Source: an uncultured Haloferula sp.
GTDB lineage: Bacteria > Verrucomicrobiota > Verrucomicrobiae > Verrucomicrobiales > Akkermansiaceae
DNA: 43,985 bases
Assembly: GCA_946885645.1 (NCBI GenBank)
Contig: CAMPGU010000003.1
Location: 1-43,985 of the forward strand
Direction: 5' to 3'
The translations under genes were made by a program, and so were the position numbers. The notes beneath the pieces were generated by a model. That model was not told where the DNA came from, searched no databases, and saw only the letters and a list, made by a program, of their open reading frames with translations. This document shows, in pieces, positions 16,313 to 25,566 of the stretch; position 1 is the first letter of the stretch; every line of letters begins with the position of its first letter.

Positions 16313-16681
16313 GAAAACCTGGATGAACATACCGCGGCAATCATCGGCATCGCCTACGAGGTGATGAACGAAGTCGGCTGCGGCTTCCGTGAGAAAGCCT
16401 ACGAGCGGGCCATGATCCGGGAATTCCAGTTTCGTTCCATCCCCTGCGACCAGCAAAAGTCCTTCACCCTCTTCTATAAGGACACCGCCATCGACACGCT
16501 GATTCCCGACCTCATTGTCTTCGACAGGATCATCGTCGATACGAAAACCATCAAAGCCATCACCGACCGCGAGCTAGCTCAAATGCTCAGCTACCTGAAG
16601 GCCACCAGGCTTCCTCTCGGACTGATCCTCAATTTCGGCAACCCAAAGGTCGAAGTGAAACGCGTCCATCCGCTCCGCTGA
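16292..16681 (+). CDS. GxxExxY protein, PD-(D/E)XK nuclease-like
   Basis: The 129-residue product shows the motif that names the family, Gly31-x-x-Glu34-x-x-Tyr37, in GFREKAY. It has a PD-(D/E)XK-like core: Asp73 in IPDLIV, then Asp83 and Lys85 in VDTKT, followed by a helix with the conserved QMLSYL. The fold is that of nucleases, but the biological function of the family is unknown to me. The ATG at 16292 lies inside the left inverted repeat; ATGs at 16301 and 16310 are equally possible starts. The gene and its repeats separate hisS from aspS, and it is probably read from the hisS promoter. The flanking repeats make a mobile or formerly mobile cassette plausible. Confidence 0.9.
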   Translation: MDRMDGMENLDEHTAAIIGIAYEVMNEVGCGFREKAYERAMIREFQFRSIPCDQQKSFTLFYKDTAIDTLIPDLIVFDRIIVDTKTIKAITDRELAQMLSYLKATRLPLGLILNFGNPKVEVKRVHPLR

Positions 16682-16698
16682 CAAGCCTCCCTGCCTTT

Positions 16699-16727
16699 CA
16701 TCCCATCCATCCTATCCATCCCGGTCC
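16699..16727 (-). repeat. Right 29-bp inverted repeat of the GxxExxY cassette
   Basis: This is the perfect reverse complement of 16284-16312. It starts 17 bases after the GxxExxY stop codon and ends 13 bases before the aspS start. In the transcript the two arms could pair and enclose the whole GxxExxY coding region in one long stem-loop. The sequence just outside the arms differs on the two sides, and no clear target-site duplication is visible. Confidence 0.9.
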
Positions 16728-16740
16728 ATAGCTTCCGATC

Positions 16741-18540
16741 ATGCGCACACACCACTGCAACGAACTCCGCGCCTCCCATATCGGTGAAACCGTCACCTTG
16801 ATCGGCTGGGTGAATACCGTGCGCGACCATCACGGCGTGATCTTCGTGGACCTGCGGGACCGGGAAGGCGTGACCCAGGCGGTATTCCGCCCGGAGGAGA
16901 ATGCCGAAGCGGCCGCCGCAAGCCACAAGCTGCGCGACGAGGACGTGGTGCAGGTGACCGGCACGGTCTCGAAGCGCCTGGAAGGCACGACCAACGACAA
17001 GATCGGCACCGGCGAAATCGAGATCGTGGCGACGCAACTCGTGGTGGTGAACAAGGCGGACGTGCTGCCCTTCCAGCTCGACAAGGAGCTCTCCAACGAG
17101 GACCTGCGGATGCGCTACCGCTACCTGGACATCCGCCGCCCGCGGATCTCGCAGAACCTGCGCACGCGCCACCGCGTGACGAAATCGACCCGCGATTACC
17201 TCGACGAACTGGGTTTCTGCGAGATCGAGACGCCGGTGCTTTCCAAATCCACGCCAGAAGGTGCGCGGGACTTCCTGGTGCCCTCGCGTTTACAGCCGGG
17301 ATCCTTCTACGCGCTGCCGCAGGCGCCGCAGCAGTACAAGCAGTTGCTGATGGTCGGCGGGATGGAGAAGTATTTCCAGATCGCCAAGTGCTTCCGCGAC
17401 GAGGACCTGCGCGCCGACCGGCAGCCGGAGTTCACGCAGATCGACATCGAGGCATCTTTCGTCGGCCAGGAAGACATCATCAAGCTCGTGGAAGGCCTGC
17501 TGGGCCGGGTCTTCAAGGAAGCGCGCGGTGCGGACATCCCGGCGAGCTTCGACCGCATGACCTGGCGGGACGCGATGGACCAGTACGGGTCCGACAAGCC
17601 GGACCGCCGCTTCGACATGCGCCTGACGGATCTCGGCGAGGTGTTCGCGAACTCGACCTTCAAGGTTTTCTCCGGCGCGCTGCAATCCGGCGGCACGGTG
17701 AAAGCAATCAACGCGAAGGGCTTTTCCAGCATCACCACCGGGCAGGTGGAGGCGCTGACGCAGACCGCGGTGCAAGCCGGCGCGAAGGGCCTGGCCTACA
17801 TCCAGGTGCGCGGCGAGGCCGTGGACACCTGGCGCTCGCCGATCACCAAGTTCCTCTCTCCCGAGGAGATCGAGGCGATGAAAGCGGCTCTCAATATCGA
17901 GCCGGGCGACCTGATTCTCTTCGGCGCGGGTCCGTGGGAGCAGGTGTGCGACATCCTCGGCCGGGTGCGGCTGGCCTGCGCGAACTACATGAACCTGCTG
18001 GAAGGCAACGAGGAGCTGAATTTCCTGTGGGTGACCGAGTTCCCGCTGCTGGCCTGGGACGAGGAAAGCGGCCGCCACGTGGCGGTGCACCACCCTTTCA
18101 CCCGGCCGCTCAAGGAGGACGAGGAGAAGCTGCTCAACGGCGAATATTCCACCGACCTGCGCGCGCAGGCGTATGACGTGGTGCTGAACGGCAACGAGCT
18201 CGGCGGCGGATCGATCCGGATCCACGAAGCTCCCTTGCAGTCGGCGATGTTCAAGGCGCTGGGCATTTCCGAAGAGCAGGCGGCGGCGGAATTCGGCCAC
18301 ATCCTGGACGCCTTCCGCTTCGGTGCTCCACCGCACGGCGGTCTGGCCCTGGGCCTGGACCGGCTGACGATGCTGATCTGCAAGGAGCAATCCATCCGCG
18401 AGGTGATCGCCTTCCCGAAGAACAACAAGGGCAGCGACCTGATGAGCCAATCCCCCGCCGAGGTGGAGGCGAAGCAGCTCCGCGACCTGCGGATCCAGAC
18501 GGTAAAGAAACCGGCGGTGGCACCCGCCGCGCAAGGGTAA
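16741..18540 (+). CDS. aspS: Aspartate--tRNA ligase
   Basis: The 599-residue class II synthetase charges tRNA-Asp, and its length is that of the long bacterial type with a GAD insertion domain. The N-terminal OB-fold runs to about residue 110. Motif 2 is FRDEDLRADRQPEFTQ (about 219-234), and the C-terminal motif 3 is GLALGLDRLTML (about 536-547). The start at 16741 gives the family N-terminus (HHCNELR). It lies 13 bp after the right arm of the cassette repeat and lacks an obvious ribosome-binding site. Because asnS is also present, this enzyme is likely specific for tRNA-Asp. Confidence 0.97.
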   Translation: MRTHHCNELRASHIGETVTLIGWVNTVRDHHGVIFVDLRDREGVTQAVFRPEENAEAAAASHKLRDEDVVQVTGTVSKRLEGTTNDKIGTGEIEIVATQLVVVNKADVLPFQLDKELSNEDLRMRYRYLDIRRPRISQNLRTRHRVTKSTRDYLDELGFCEIETPVLSKSTPEGARDFLVPSRLQPGSFYALPQAPQQYKQLLMVGGMEKYFQIAKCFRDEDLRADRQPEFTQIDIEASFVGQEDIIKLVEGLLGRVFKEARGADIPASFDRMTWRDAMDQYGSDKPDRRFDMRLTDLGEVFANSTFKVFSGALQSGGTVKAINAKGFSSITTGQVEALTQTAVQAGAKGLAYIQVRGEAVDTWRSPITKFLSPEEIEAMKAALNIEPGDLILFGAGPWEQVCDILGRVRLACANYMNLLEGNEELNFLWVTEFPLLAWDEESGRHVAVHHPFTRPLKEDEEKLLNGEYSTDLRAQAYDVVLNGNELGGGSIRIHEAPLQSAMFKALGISEEQAAAEFGHILDAFRFGAPPHGGLALGLDRLTMLICKEQSIREVIAFPKNNKGSDLMSQSPAEVEAKQLRDLRIQTVKKPAVAPAAQG

Positions 18541-18567
18541 TTCCTCCGCGCATATTTCCGTTCAAAT

Positions 18568-18597
18568 GGCCCGCGGACCCCCCGCGGGCCGTTTTCG
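18568..18597 (+). terminator. Rho-independent terminator after aspS
   Basis: A perfect 9-bp GC stem (18568-18576 with 18582-18590) with a five-base loop is followed by GTTTTCGTT. It lies 27 bp after the aspS stop and probably ends the hisS-aspS transcript. Confidence 0.8.
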
Positions 18598-18666
18598 TTA
18601 GGCGGCCGAGCATCCGGTGGCACGCCGGGAGAAGAGGCGCTATATTGCGGACAACCCTCGAAGCAT

Positions 18667-19062
18667 ATGGTGATTCCAGAAGAGTATCTCACGACCGTGT
18701 TCCTGCTGCCGGGCGGGCTCCAGCGCCTGCCGGAATCCTTCGCGATGATTACCGCGTGGAATCCGATGGACCACGGAAAGTCGCGGGAAGAGAACCAACG
18801 TGCGGACGAGGCCTTGAGAAGGTCGCTGGAGCTCCGCCAACTCCCTTACATCCGCATCACCGGCTGTTCGCCGGATCTTTCCCACCGCGAGCCCGGATGG
18901 GGCGTGCCGATGGGCAAGGAGGACGCGCTCAAGCTCGCCAAGCGTTTCAACCAGCGGGCGATCTGGTGGGTCGAGGGGGACGATCTGAGCCTGGTGGGTT
19001 GCTCCGGAGGTGGGGAGATGCGGGTGGATTCGTTCCGTTCCCGGATCCGGCCGCTCCCCTGA
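18667..19062 (+). CDS. DUF3293 domain protein
   Basis: The 131-residue cytoplasmic protein fits the DUF3293 pattern: an early FAMITAWNP segment (about residues 25-33), a conserved Glu-Asn pair in the following helix (REENQRA), a middle YIRITGCSPDLSHREPGWGV stretch, then a helix (ALKLAKRFNQRAIWW) and a final strand. No enzymatic residue set is known to me for this family. It follows the aspS terminator and so starts a new transcription unit; the next gene begins 58 bp downstream. Confidence 0.85.
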   Translation: MVIPEEYLTTVFLLPGGLQRLPESFAMITAWNPMDHGKSREENQRADEALRRSLELRQLPYIRITGCSPDLSHREPGWGVPMGKEDALKLAKRFNQRAIWWVEGDDLSLVGCSGGGEMRVDSFRSRIRPLP

Positions 19063-19120
19063 ATGCGGGGGAAAGGTTGGTTTGCACAAAACGGCGATTC
19101 ATGGTTTATAGCCGCGGCTC

Positions 19121-22100
19121 ATGTCCCGGCTATCTTTTCGCCAGATCTTCCTGCCGGTCCTCGTTGGGCTCGCGGATCAAGGAACCGCATCCGCATTTCT
19201 CCCGGTCTGGCAACTCGGCAACGACGACGCCAACCTCTCGCCCTTCACGCAGGAAATCTCCGGTGCCAATGCGGCGCCCGGTTCCGCGACCGCGAAAGAC
19301 GACGACTACTATCTGGCGGGAACCTATCCGGGGGTGGGCACGGTGGGCGCGGAAAGCCTGGCGAATTTCGAGCACGCGATCACCCAGGGAGATCCGCGGA
19401 ACCGCGTGCATTTCCATCTGAGCGCGGCTCAGGCGGCCTCGACTTCCCGGCTGCGTGTCACCGTTGACCTGCGGAGCGGCGGAGCGTGGGTGAACGGGTC
19501 GATCCCCGGCTTCTCCACGCACGATGTCAGCGTGACCTTCAACGGCTTGCCCGTGGGCACGCGGAACAACATCGACTGGGAGACAACGCTGTCCTTCGTG
19601 GTGCCCGCTTCCGTGGTGAATGCGGCGGCCGGAGAGAACATTTTGCAGATCGAGCGGACGGGCGGCGGGAACGGCGGCTATATCGGCTTCGACTACGTCC
19701 GGCTGGAAGCCGATTTGGACGGTCTGGCGGATGAAGACGGCGACGGCATGCCCCGGTGGTTCGAGGAGACCTACGGGCTGAGCGACAGCTCGGCGACCGA
19801 TGCACTGGAGGACGGTGACGGCGACAACCTCACCCATCTCCAGGAATTCCAGGCCGGGACGAATCCGACCGACCCGGATAGCGACAACGACGGCTTGGCC
19901 GATGGCGCGGAGACGACCACGCAGCCGCTGCTTTCCGATACCGACGGCGACGGCCTGCCGGACGGCGAGGAAAGCAGCACGAATCCGCTGCTGGCGGATA
20001 GCGATGCGGACGGTCATTCCGACAAGATCGAGCTGGAGCAAGGCAGCAATCCGAACTCCGCCGCTTCGGTCCCCTTCGACTTTCCCGGAGCCATCGGGCT
20101 GCAGTTCGTCTGCGAATCGCTGGCCTCGGCTGCATTGCCGGCGGGCGAGACGGCCGGATATTTCCGTTTTCCCCACTGGAACGCGAGCCCCGGCCTGCCC
20201 CATTGGCGCACGACCGGCACCACGCTCTCCGGGAACATGAGCGGGCTGAAGAATCATCGCGGCCAGACGACCACCGCGGCCGTATCCTGGAGCTACCACC
20301 ACGCGAGCGCGGGCCTCCACAAAGGCACGGGCGACGAACGCCTCTTTTCCGGAATGATCCGGAGCGAGAGCAACGGCAGCACCGTGACCCCGGCATCGGT
20401 GGCCCTCAGCGGCATCCCCTACGCGACCTATGATCTGCTGGTGTATGTCGGGAATGTCTATCCGAGCAACATCGGCGGCGAGGACGAGGAATACATCGGC
20501 CATGTGCAGCTCGGCGACGACAGCGCGACCCGACGGCATTTCTACAGCGCTTCGGCACCTCCCTTCCAAGGCTTCAAGGAAGTGACGGCCACGGCGGAGA
20601 CGGCACGCATGCGGGGGAACTACGTGCGCTACCGGAACCTGAGCGGTGGATCCCAGACGGTGAGCGCGGTTTCGCCGGTGCTCGAACCCGTTTGCATCCA
20701 CGGCATCCAGATCATCGACAGCGGCACGGATTCCGATGGCGACGGCATGGAGGACGCGCTGGAAGTGGAGCATCGTCTCAACCCTGCCGTGGCCGACGCG
20801 AGCGCGGATGCCGACGGCGACGGCCTCAGCAACGCGGACGAGATCGCCGCCGGCTGTGACCCTCATGATCCCGATACCGACAAGGACGAACTGCCGGACG
20901 GCGCGGAAGCGGGCCATGGCACCTCTCCGACGAACCCGGATAGCGATGCGGATACCCTGACGGACGGCGGCGAAGTGAACGCCACGCCTTTCTCCTCCTT
21001 GCCCACCTCGGCTGACAGCGACGGCGATGCCTATTCCGACGCGGTGGAGCGGCTCTATGGCTCCAACCCGATGTCGGCGGCAAATTTCCCGCCATCGGTA
21101 CCCGTGTGGGACGGGGCGACCAGCACGTGGCGGTGGCGGATCGACAACGTGCGCCTGCTCTGGAATCACGCACAATCGATGCTGGGAGCCCTGCCGGGCA
21201 ATGAAACGATGCTGTGCGAGGCGGTGGTCGGCATCGACGGCGGCGGATGGGACCGGCAGATCGGGATCGGCCTGCTCTACACCAGGGGCAAGCTGGTGCA
21301 TCGCTTCCGCTGCATCGAGGAAGTGTTCCATGTAGCAGGGAGTCCGGAGAACGGTTTCTGGGACACGGATTTCGAGTGGGACGGGATCACCGACCGGACC
21401 CAGGACTACGGCTTCAGCGGTGCGGGAGAAGCGGACGACTCGAAGCCCTTGCGGATGGAATTCACGGCGGTGCGCGCGGAGAACGGCAGCAATTCGTGGA
21501 CGCTGCAATTCGTGCTCGCTGATCTCACGAATCCCGCGAACCCGGTGTCCCTTGCTACCAGACCCTGGACGAATGCCGTGGCGACCCAGCCCTCGCTGAT
21601 GAGCGGCACCACGAACTGGACCAGCGCGAACGGAACGGCCGGAGTCTTCGACGTGATGATCGAGCCGGGGGTGAAGGTTTTCATTACGCCGGATGCGGTC
21701 GGCACGCCGGACGGGGATAGCGACGGCATGCCCGACGCTTGGGAGAGCCTGCATGTCTTCGACCCCGGCAACGGGAGCGATGCGGCTCTGGATGCCGACG
21801 ACGACGGCCTTAGCAATCTCCGCGAATATCTGGCCGGGACAAATCCGCGGGACAGCGACAGCGATGACGACGGCGCGACGGACGGCGTGGAGACGGACCA
21901 CAGCTCGGATCCGCTGTCCGCGGCGAGCAAGCCACCGGGATTCGATTTCGCGGGCAACGTCTCCGATCTGAATGCGGACGGGCTATCCGATGCCTGGGTG
22001 CTCTGGTCCGGCGGCCAGCCTCGCACCGCGGGTGCGGACGACGACGGGGATGGCATGACCAATCTGGAAGAGAGCGAGGCGGGCACCGATCCGGACGATG

Positions 22101-24115
22101 CGAACTCGCGTCTAGCTCTCTTCTCCTCCCGGTCCGGAGAGGATCTGGTGCTTTCGTGGACCGACCTCCCGTATAAGGCGCACGCGGTTGAGAAGAGCGC
22201 GACGCTCACGGGGTGGCAGCCGCTGACGGGATTGCCCGCGCCTACCGTCTCCGGCGGGCACAAGCACCTCGTCATTCCGGGCAATACCTTGAGCGCGGAG
22301 AAGGGCTTTTACCGGGCCAGCGTGATGCCGCTCGATACGGACAACGACGGCGTGGAGGATTGGACGGAGTACGCCGTGACGGGCTCCTCCGCCACCTCGG
22401 GCGGATCGATGGGCCAGACGCTGATCCGCGGCAACGGCCAGACCCTCTCCGGCGACGCGATCGCACTGCTGGAGCGGATGCAGGGTAGCTCCCCAGCGGG
22501 AGGCAGCCCGGGAACGACTGCTCCCGGTACTCCCTCCGCGGTGAGTGCCTCCCGTTTCCTGATGCAGTCCACCTTCGGCCCGGTGCCGGAGGAGATCGCG
22601 GAGGTCCGCTCGCTCGGCTTCGCGGGTTGGATCGATCAACAGGTGGCCTTGGCGCCTTCCTACCTCACGCCCTACATCGAGGGGATCAAGGCCGATGCCG
22701 CGGGGCCGAGGATCGACCGGACCTACAATTATAACGAGCTGGATAACTTCGTCTTCGGCAACAACGTCACGACGCCCTTCGCCCGCAATGCCACGGGCGC
22801 TCCGGACCAGCTCCGCCAACGGATGGCATTCGCGCTTTCCCAGATCCTGGTGGTCTCCCGCCGGGATGCGAACCTGGAAGAGAAGCCCGAGGCGATGGCG
22901 CGCTACTACGACACGCTGGTGCGGCACGCACTGGGCAACTACGGCGAGCTGCTCCAGGATGTGGCGCGGCATCCGGCCATGGGTTGGTATCTCAGCCACG
23001 CGGGGAACCAGAAGGCAGATCCCTCCATCCCCCGCTACCCCGACGAGAACTTCGCGCGCGAGCTGATGCAGCTCTTCAGTATCGGGCTGTGGGAACTGCA
23101 TCCCGACGGCACCCGCAAGCTGGACGCGCAGGGCGAGCCGATCCCGACCTACGACAACGGAGACATCACGGAACTCGCACGGGTTTTCACCGGCTTGTAT
23201 TTCACCTCTCCCTACGGCTGGGCCAACGCGGGCTGGGACGACGAGCACTTCTCGCTGCCGATGGTGATGTACGCGGGTCGGCACGACTTCGGCGTGAAGC
23301 ATCTGCCGGGGGGCTTTGTGGTGCCCGCGCGGGAGCCATCCGAGGCGAACGGGATGGAAGACGTGCGGGACGCGGTGGACGCGATCTTCCGGCACCCGAA
23401 TACGCCCGTCTTCGTGGGCCGGCAGTTGATCCAATTCCTGGTGACGGACAATCCCTCGCCCGCCTATGTCCGGCGCGTGCACGACGTGTTCGTGAACGAC
23501 GGCAACGGCGAGCGGGGAAACCTTGCAGCGGTGGTGAAGGCGATCCTCCTGGATCCCGAGGCGCGCGCGCTGCCGCTGGACGCAAGCTCGGGCAAGATGC
23601 GTGAACCGGTGATCCGAACGATGCACCTGGGCCGGCTTTTCCGTCTGGCCGAGAACCACCCGGACTTCGTGTGGTGGAACTGGCAGGAGAACTACTACGG
23701 TGCCACCAAGCAGGAGCCGATGAACTCCCCGAGCGTCTTCAATTTCTACACGCCGGTGTACCAGGCTCCGGGTGAGATCCGCAACGGAGGGCTAGTAAGC
23801 CCGGGCTTTCAGATCGTGGACACCTATTCGTCGATCTCCTTTCCCAACCTGCTGTGGAAGTACCTGCACGAGGGCTTCACCTCGGCATGGGAGTGGAACT
23901 ACCCGCTCGACTTCAGCGGTCCGCTGCTCCTGGCAGAGAACCCCGCCGCGCTGGCGGATCACGTGAACCTGCTGGTCTGCGCGGGGTCTATGACCGCGCA
24001 TACGCGCGAAGTCCTGCTCGATGCGATTTCCGCTCCCGCCCTGACTCCGAAAGACCGGGTAGCGCTGGCCGTGTGGCTGGCGATGACGAGTCCCGAAGGC
24101 TCCATCCAAAGATAA
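19121..24115 (+). CDS. Giant secreted DUF1800 protein with thrombospondin type 3-like calcium repeats
   Basis: The 1664-residue product has an N-terminal signal-like segment (about 1-25) and a beta-sandwich resembling a carbohydrate-binding or lyase accessory domain (about 28-200). Calcium-type DxDxDGLxDxxE repeats lie at about 200-320, 535-650, 864-930 and 970-1000, separated by two beta-rich modules (about 325-530 and 660-860). The C-terminal 520 residues are a DUF1800 domain, starting at ASRFLMQSTFGP (about 1145) and including NFARELMQLFSIGLW and a late NSPSVFNFY. DUF1800 proteins usually pair with DUF1501 proteins, as here: the next gene starts two bases after this stop. It is probably a surface or secreted protein. 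Its activity is unknown. Confidence 0.92.
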   Translation: MSRLSFRQIFLPVLVGLADQGTASAFLPVWQLGNDDANLSPFTQEISGANAAPGSATAKDDDYYLAGTYPGVGTVGAESLANFEHAITQGDPRNRVHFHLSAAQAASTSRLRVTVDLRSGGAWVNGSIPGFSTHDVSVTFNGLPVGTRNNIDWETTLSFVVPASVVNAAAGENILQIERTGGGNGGYIGFDYVRLEADLDGLADEDGDGMPRWFEETYGLSDSSATDALEDGDGDNLTHLQEFQAGTNPTDPDSDNDGLADGAETTTQPLLSDTDGDGLPDGEESSTNPLLADSDADGHSDKIELEQGSNPNSAASVPFDFPGAIGLQFVCESLASAALPAGETAGYFRFPHWNASPGLPHWRTTGTTLSGNMSGLKNHRGQTTTAAVSWSYHHASAGLHKGTGDERLFSGMIRSESNGSTVTPASVALSGIPYATYDLLVYVGNVYPSNIGGEDEEYIGHVQLGDDSATRRHFYSASAPPFQGFKEVTATAETARMRGNYVRYRNLSGGSQTVSAVSPVLEPVCIHGIQIIDSGTDSDGDGMEDALEVEHRLNPAVADASADADGDGLSNADEIAAGCDPHDPDTDKDELPDGAEAGHGTSPTNPDSDADTLTDGGEVNATPFSSLPTSADSDGDAYSDAVERLYGSNPMSAANFPPSVPVWDGATSTWRWRIDNVRLLWNHAQSMLGALPGNETMLCEAVVGIDGGGWDRQIGIGLLYTRGKLVHRFRCIEEVFHVAGSPENGFWDTDFEWDGITDRTQDYGFSGAGEADDSKPLRMEFTAVRAENGSNSWTLQFVLADLTNPANPVSLATRPWTNAVATQPSLMSGTTNWTSANGTAGVFDVMIEPGVKVFITPDAVGTPDGDSDGMPDAWESLHVFDPGNGSDAALDADDDGLSNLREYLAGTNPRDSDSDDDGATDGVETDHSSDPLSAASKPPGFDFAGNVSDLNADGLSDAWVLWSGGQPRTAGADDDGDGMTNLEESEAGTDPDDANSRLALFSSRSGEDLVLSWTDLPYKAHAVEKSATLTGWQPLTGLPAPTVSGGHKHLVIPGNTLSAEKGFYRASVMPLDTDNDGVEDWTEYAVTGSSATSGGSMGQTLIRGNGQTLSGDAIALLERMQGSSPAGGSPGTTAPGTPSAVSASRFLMQSTFGPVPEEIAEVRSLGFAGWIDQQVALAPSYLTPYIEGIKADAAGPRIDRTYNYNELDNFVFGNNVTTPFARNATGAPDQLRQRMAFALSQILVVSRRDANLEEKPEAMARYYDTLVRHALGNYGELLQDVARHPAMGWYLSHAGNQKADPSIPRYPDENFARELMQLFSIGLWELHPDGTRKLDAQGEPIPTYDNGDITELARVFTGLYFTSPYGWANAGWDDEHFSLPMVMYAGRHDFGVKHLPGGFVVPAREPSEANGMEDVRDAVDAIFRHPNTPVFVGRQLIQFLVTDNPSPAYVRRVHDVFVNDGNGERGNLAAVVKAILLDPEARALPLDASSGKMREPVIRTMHLGRLFRLAENHPDFVWWNWQENYYGATKQEPMNSPSVFNFYTPVYQAPGEIRNGGLVSPGFQIVDTYSSISFPNLLWKYLHEGFTSAWEWNYPLDFSGPLLLAENPAALADHVNLLVCAGSMTAHTREVLLDAISAPALTPKDRVALAVWLAMTSPEGSIQR

Positions 24116-24117
24116 TC

Positions 24118-25566
24118 ATGCGCACCCGCCGTCAATTCCTGGGAGAGGCCAGTTGTGCCGCCATCGGCTCGACTTCCGTGCTCTCCACGCTGCTCAACCT
24201 GACGATGGCGAATCACGCGGCCGCGCAGGGAGGCTTCGGCGGCCAGCGGAAGACCCTGGTGTGCGTCTTCCTTTCCGGCGGTTGCGATACTTTCAACCTG
24301 CTGATCCCGAACGACGCCAGGTATGCCGAGTATTCCGCCTCCCGCTCGAATCTGGCGATCCCCCAAGGGGAGCTGCAGAACCTGACCGGAACCGGCTACG
24401 GGCTGCACCCCTCCTGCCAGAAGCTGGCGGAGATGTTCAACGGAACGGGCAGCTTCGTCGGCAAGAAGCGGGTCTCATTCCTGGCGAACGTGGGCACGCT
24501 GGTGGAGCCGATCGCCACGAAAGAAGATTACCTGAACGGTAACATCGCCCTGCCGAAGGCGCTCTTTTCCCACCGCGATCAGATCGAGCAATGGCAGACT
24601 TCCGTGCCCCAGGGCATGCAGGTGCTGACCGGCTGGGGCGGGCGCGCCGCGGACGTGATCCACTCGACGCTGAACACCGAGCAAACGGGGAACTACTACA
24701 TGCCCATGAATTTCTCGGTGGCCGGGAACTCGGCCTTCCAGATCGGCGCGAGCGAAGGGCAATTCGTCATCACAGGAGAAGGAGCGCTCGGCTTCACCGG
24801 AGCGAACGGCAGCTCCGCCGTGCTGCAGGCGAAGAACCAGGCGATCCGCGATTTGATCGCCAGCCCGATCGAGGATCACTACAGCAATCTCTTCCACCGC
24901 ACGCACGGCAGGATCACCGCGAACAGCATCGCGCGCGGTGCGGACTTCCAGCAGCACTTCGCGACGCCGGGCACGCTGAACGGCATGAATGTGGCGGAGG
25001 TGATCGCCAATGCCCCCTTCCCCGCCCACTGGATCTCCGGGCAATTCCGCGCCGCGGTGAAGACCATCGCGATCCGGCAGCAACTCAAACTGGCCCGGCA
25101 GACCATCTTCATCGAGTTCGGCGGCTGGGATCACCACGCGGAACTGCTGGAGAACCACGGGAACATGCTCGAGGTGCTGGACGGGGTCCTGTATGCCTTC
25201 CAGCTCTGTCTGGAGACCCTGGGCCTGGCGGACGACGCGATCACCTTCACCTGCTCCGACTTCGGGCGGACGCTGCGCTCGAACGGCCAAGGCACCGATC
25301 ACGCGTGGTCGGGCAATCAGATCGTCATGGGCGGTCCGGTGCAGGGCGGCTCGGTCCGCGGGAGCTATCCCTCGCTGGTCATCGATGGGCCGGACGATAT
25401 CGGCCGCGGCGGACGGATCTTCCCGAAGCTCTCGGCGGACGAGTATTTCTGCGAGCTGCTTCGGTGGTTCGGGGTGACGGCGGGAGACATGGATCAGGTG
25501 CTGCCGAACATCACAAACTTCTACGATCCCTATAGTGCCAGCCATCCGGTGGGATTCCTGGCGTGA
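24118..25566 (+). CDS. Tat-exported DUF1501 protein
   Basis: The 482-residue protein starts with a twin-arginine signal (RTRRQFLG, then a hydrophobic segment to about residue 38). The DUF1501 signature follows: KTLVCVFLSGGCDTFNLLIP near residue 45, EFGGWDHHAELLENH in the C-terminal third and TCSDFGRTLRSNG after it. The fold is related to the alkaline phosphatase/sulfatase superfamily, and the His/Asp residues in GGWDHH and CSDFGRT are the likely metal ligands. The ATG at 24118 is chosen because the Tat motif begins there. It is coupled to the DUF1800 gene in front and overlaps the next start (GTGA). The two are presumed to act together outside the cytoplasm. Confidence 0.93.
   Translation: MRTRRQFLGEASCAAIGSTSVLSTLLNLTMANHAAAQGGFGGQRKTLVCVFLSGGCDTFNLLIPNDARYAEYSASRSNLAIPQGELQNLTGTGYGLHPSCQKLAEMFNGTGSFVGKKRVSFLANVGTLVEPIATKEDYLNGNIALPKALFSHRDQIEQWQTSVPQGMQVLTGWGGRAADVIHSTLNTEQTGNYYMPMNFSVAGNSAFQIGASEGQFVITGEGALGFTGANGSSAVLQAKNQAIRDLIASPIEDHYSNLFHRTHGRITANSIARGADFQQHFATPGTLNGMNVAEVIANAPFPAHWISGQFRAAVKTIAIRQQLKLARQTIFIEFGGWDHHAELLENHGNMLEVLDGVLYAFQLCLETLGLADDAITFTCSDFGRTLRSNGQGTDHAWSGNQIVMGGPVQGGSVRGSYPSLVIDGPDDIGRGGRIFPKLSADEYFCELLRWFGVTAGDMDQVLPNITNFYDPYSASHPVGFLA

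Noticed and set aside
16284..16727. Reading the inverted repeats as insertion-sequence ends
   Set aside because: No transposase lies inside and no target-site duplication is visible, so an IS call is not supported; a non-autonomous cassette remains possible.
19130..21901. 923-codon open frame on the minus strand opposite the DUF1800 gene
   Set aside because: Composition is Arg/His/Ala-rich with no domain, and it lies opposite a clear multi-domain gene. Long antisense frames are common in this GC-rich DNA.
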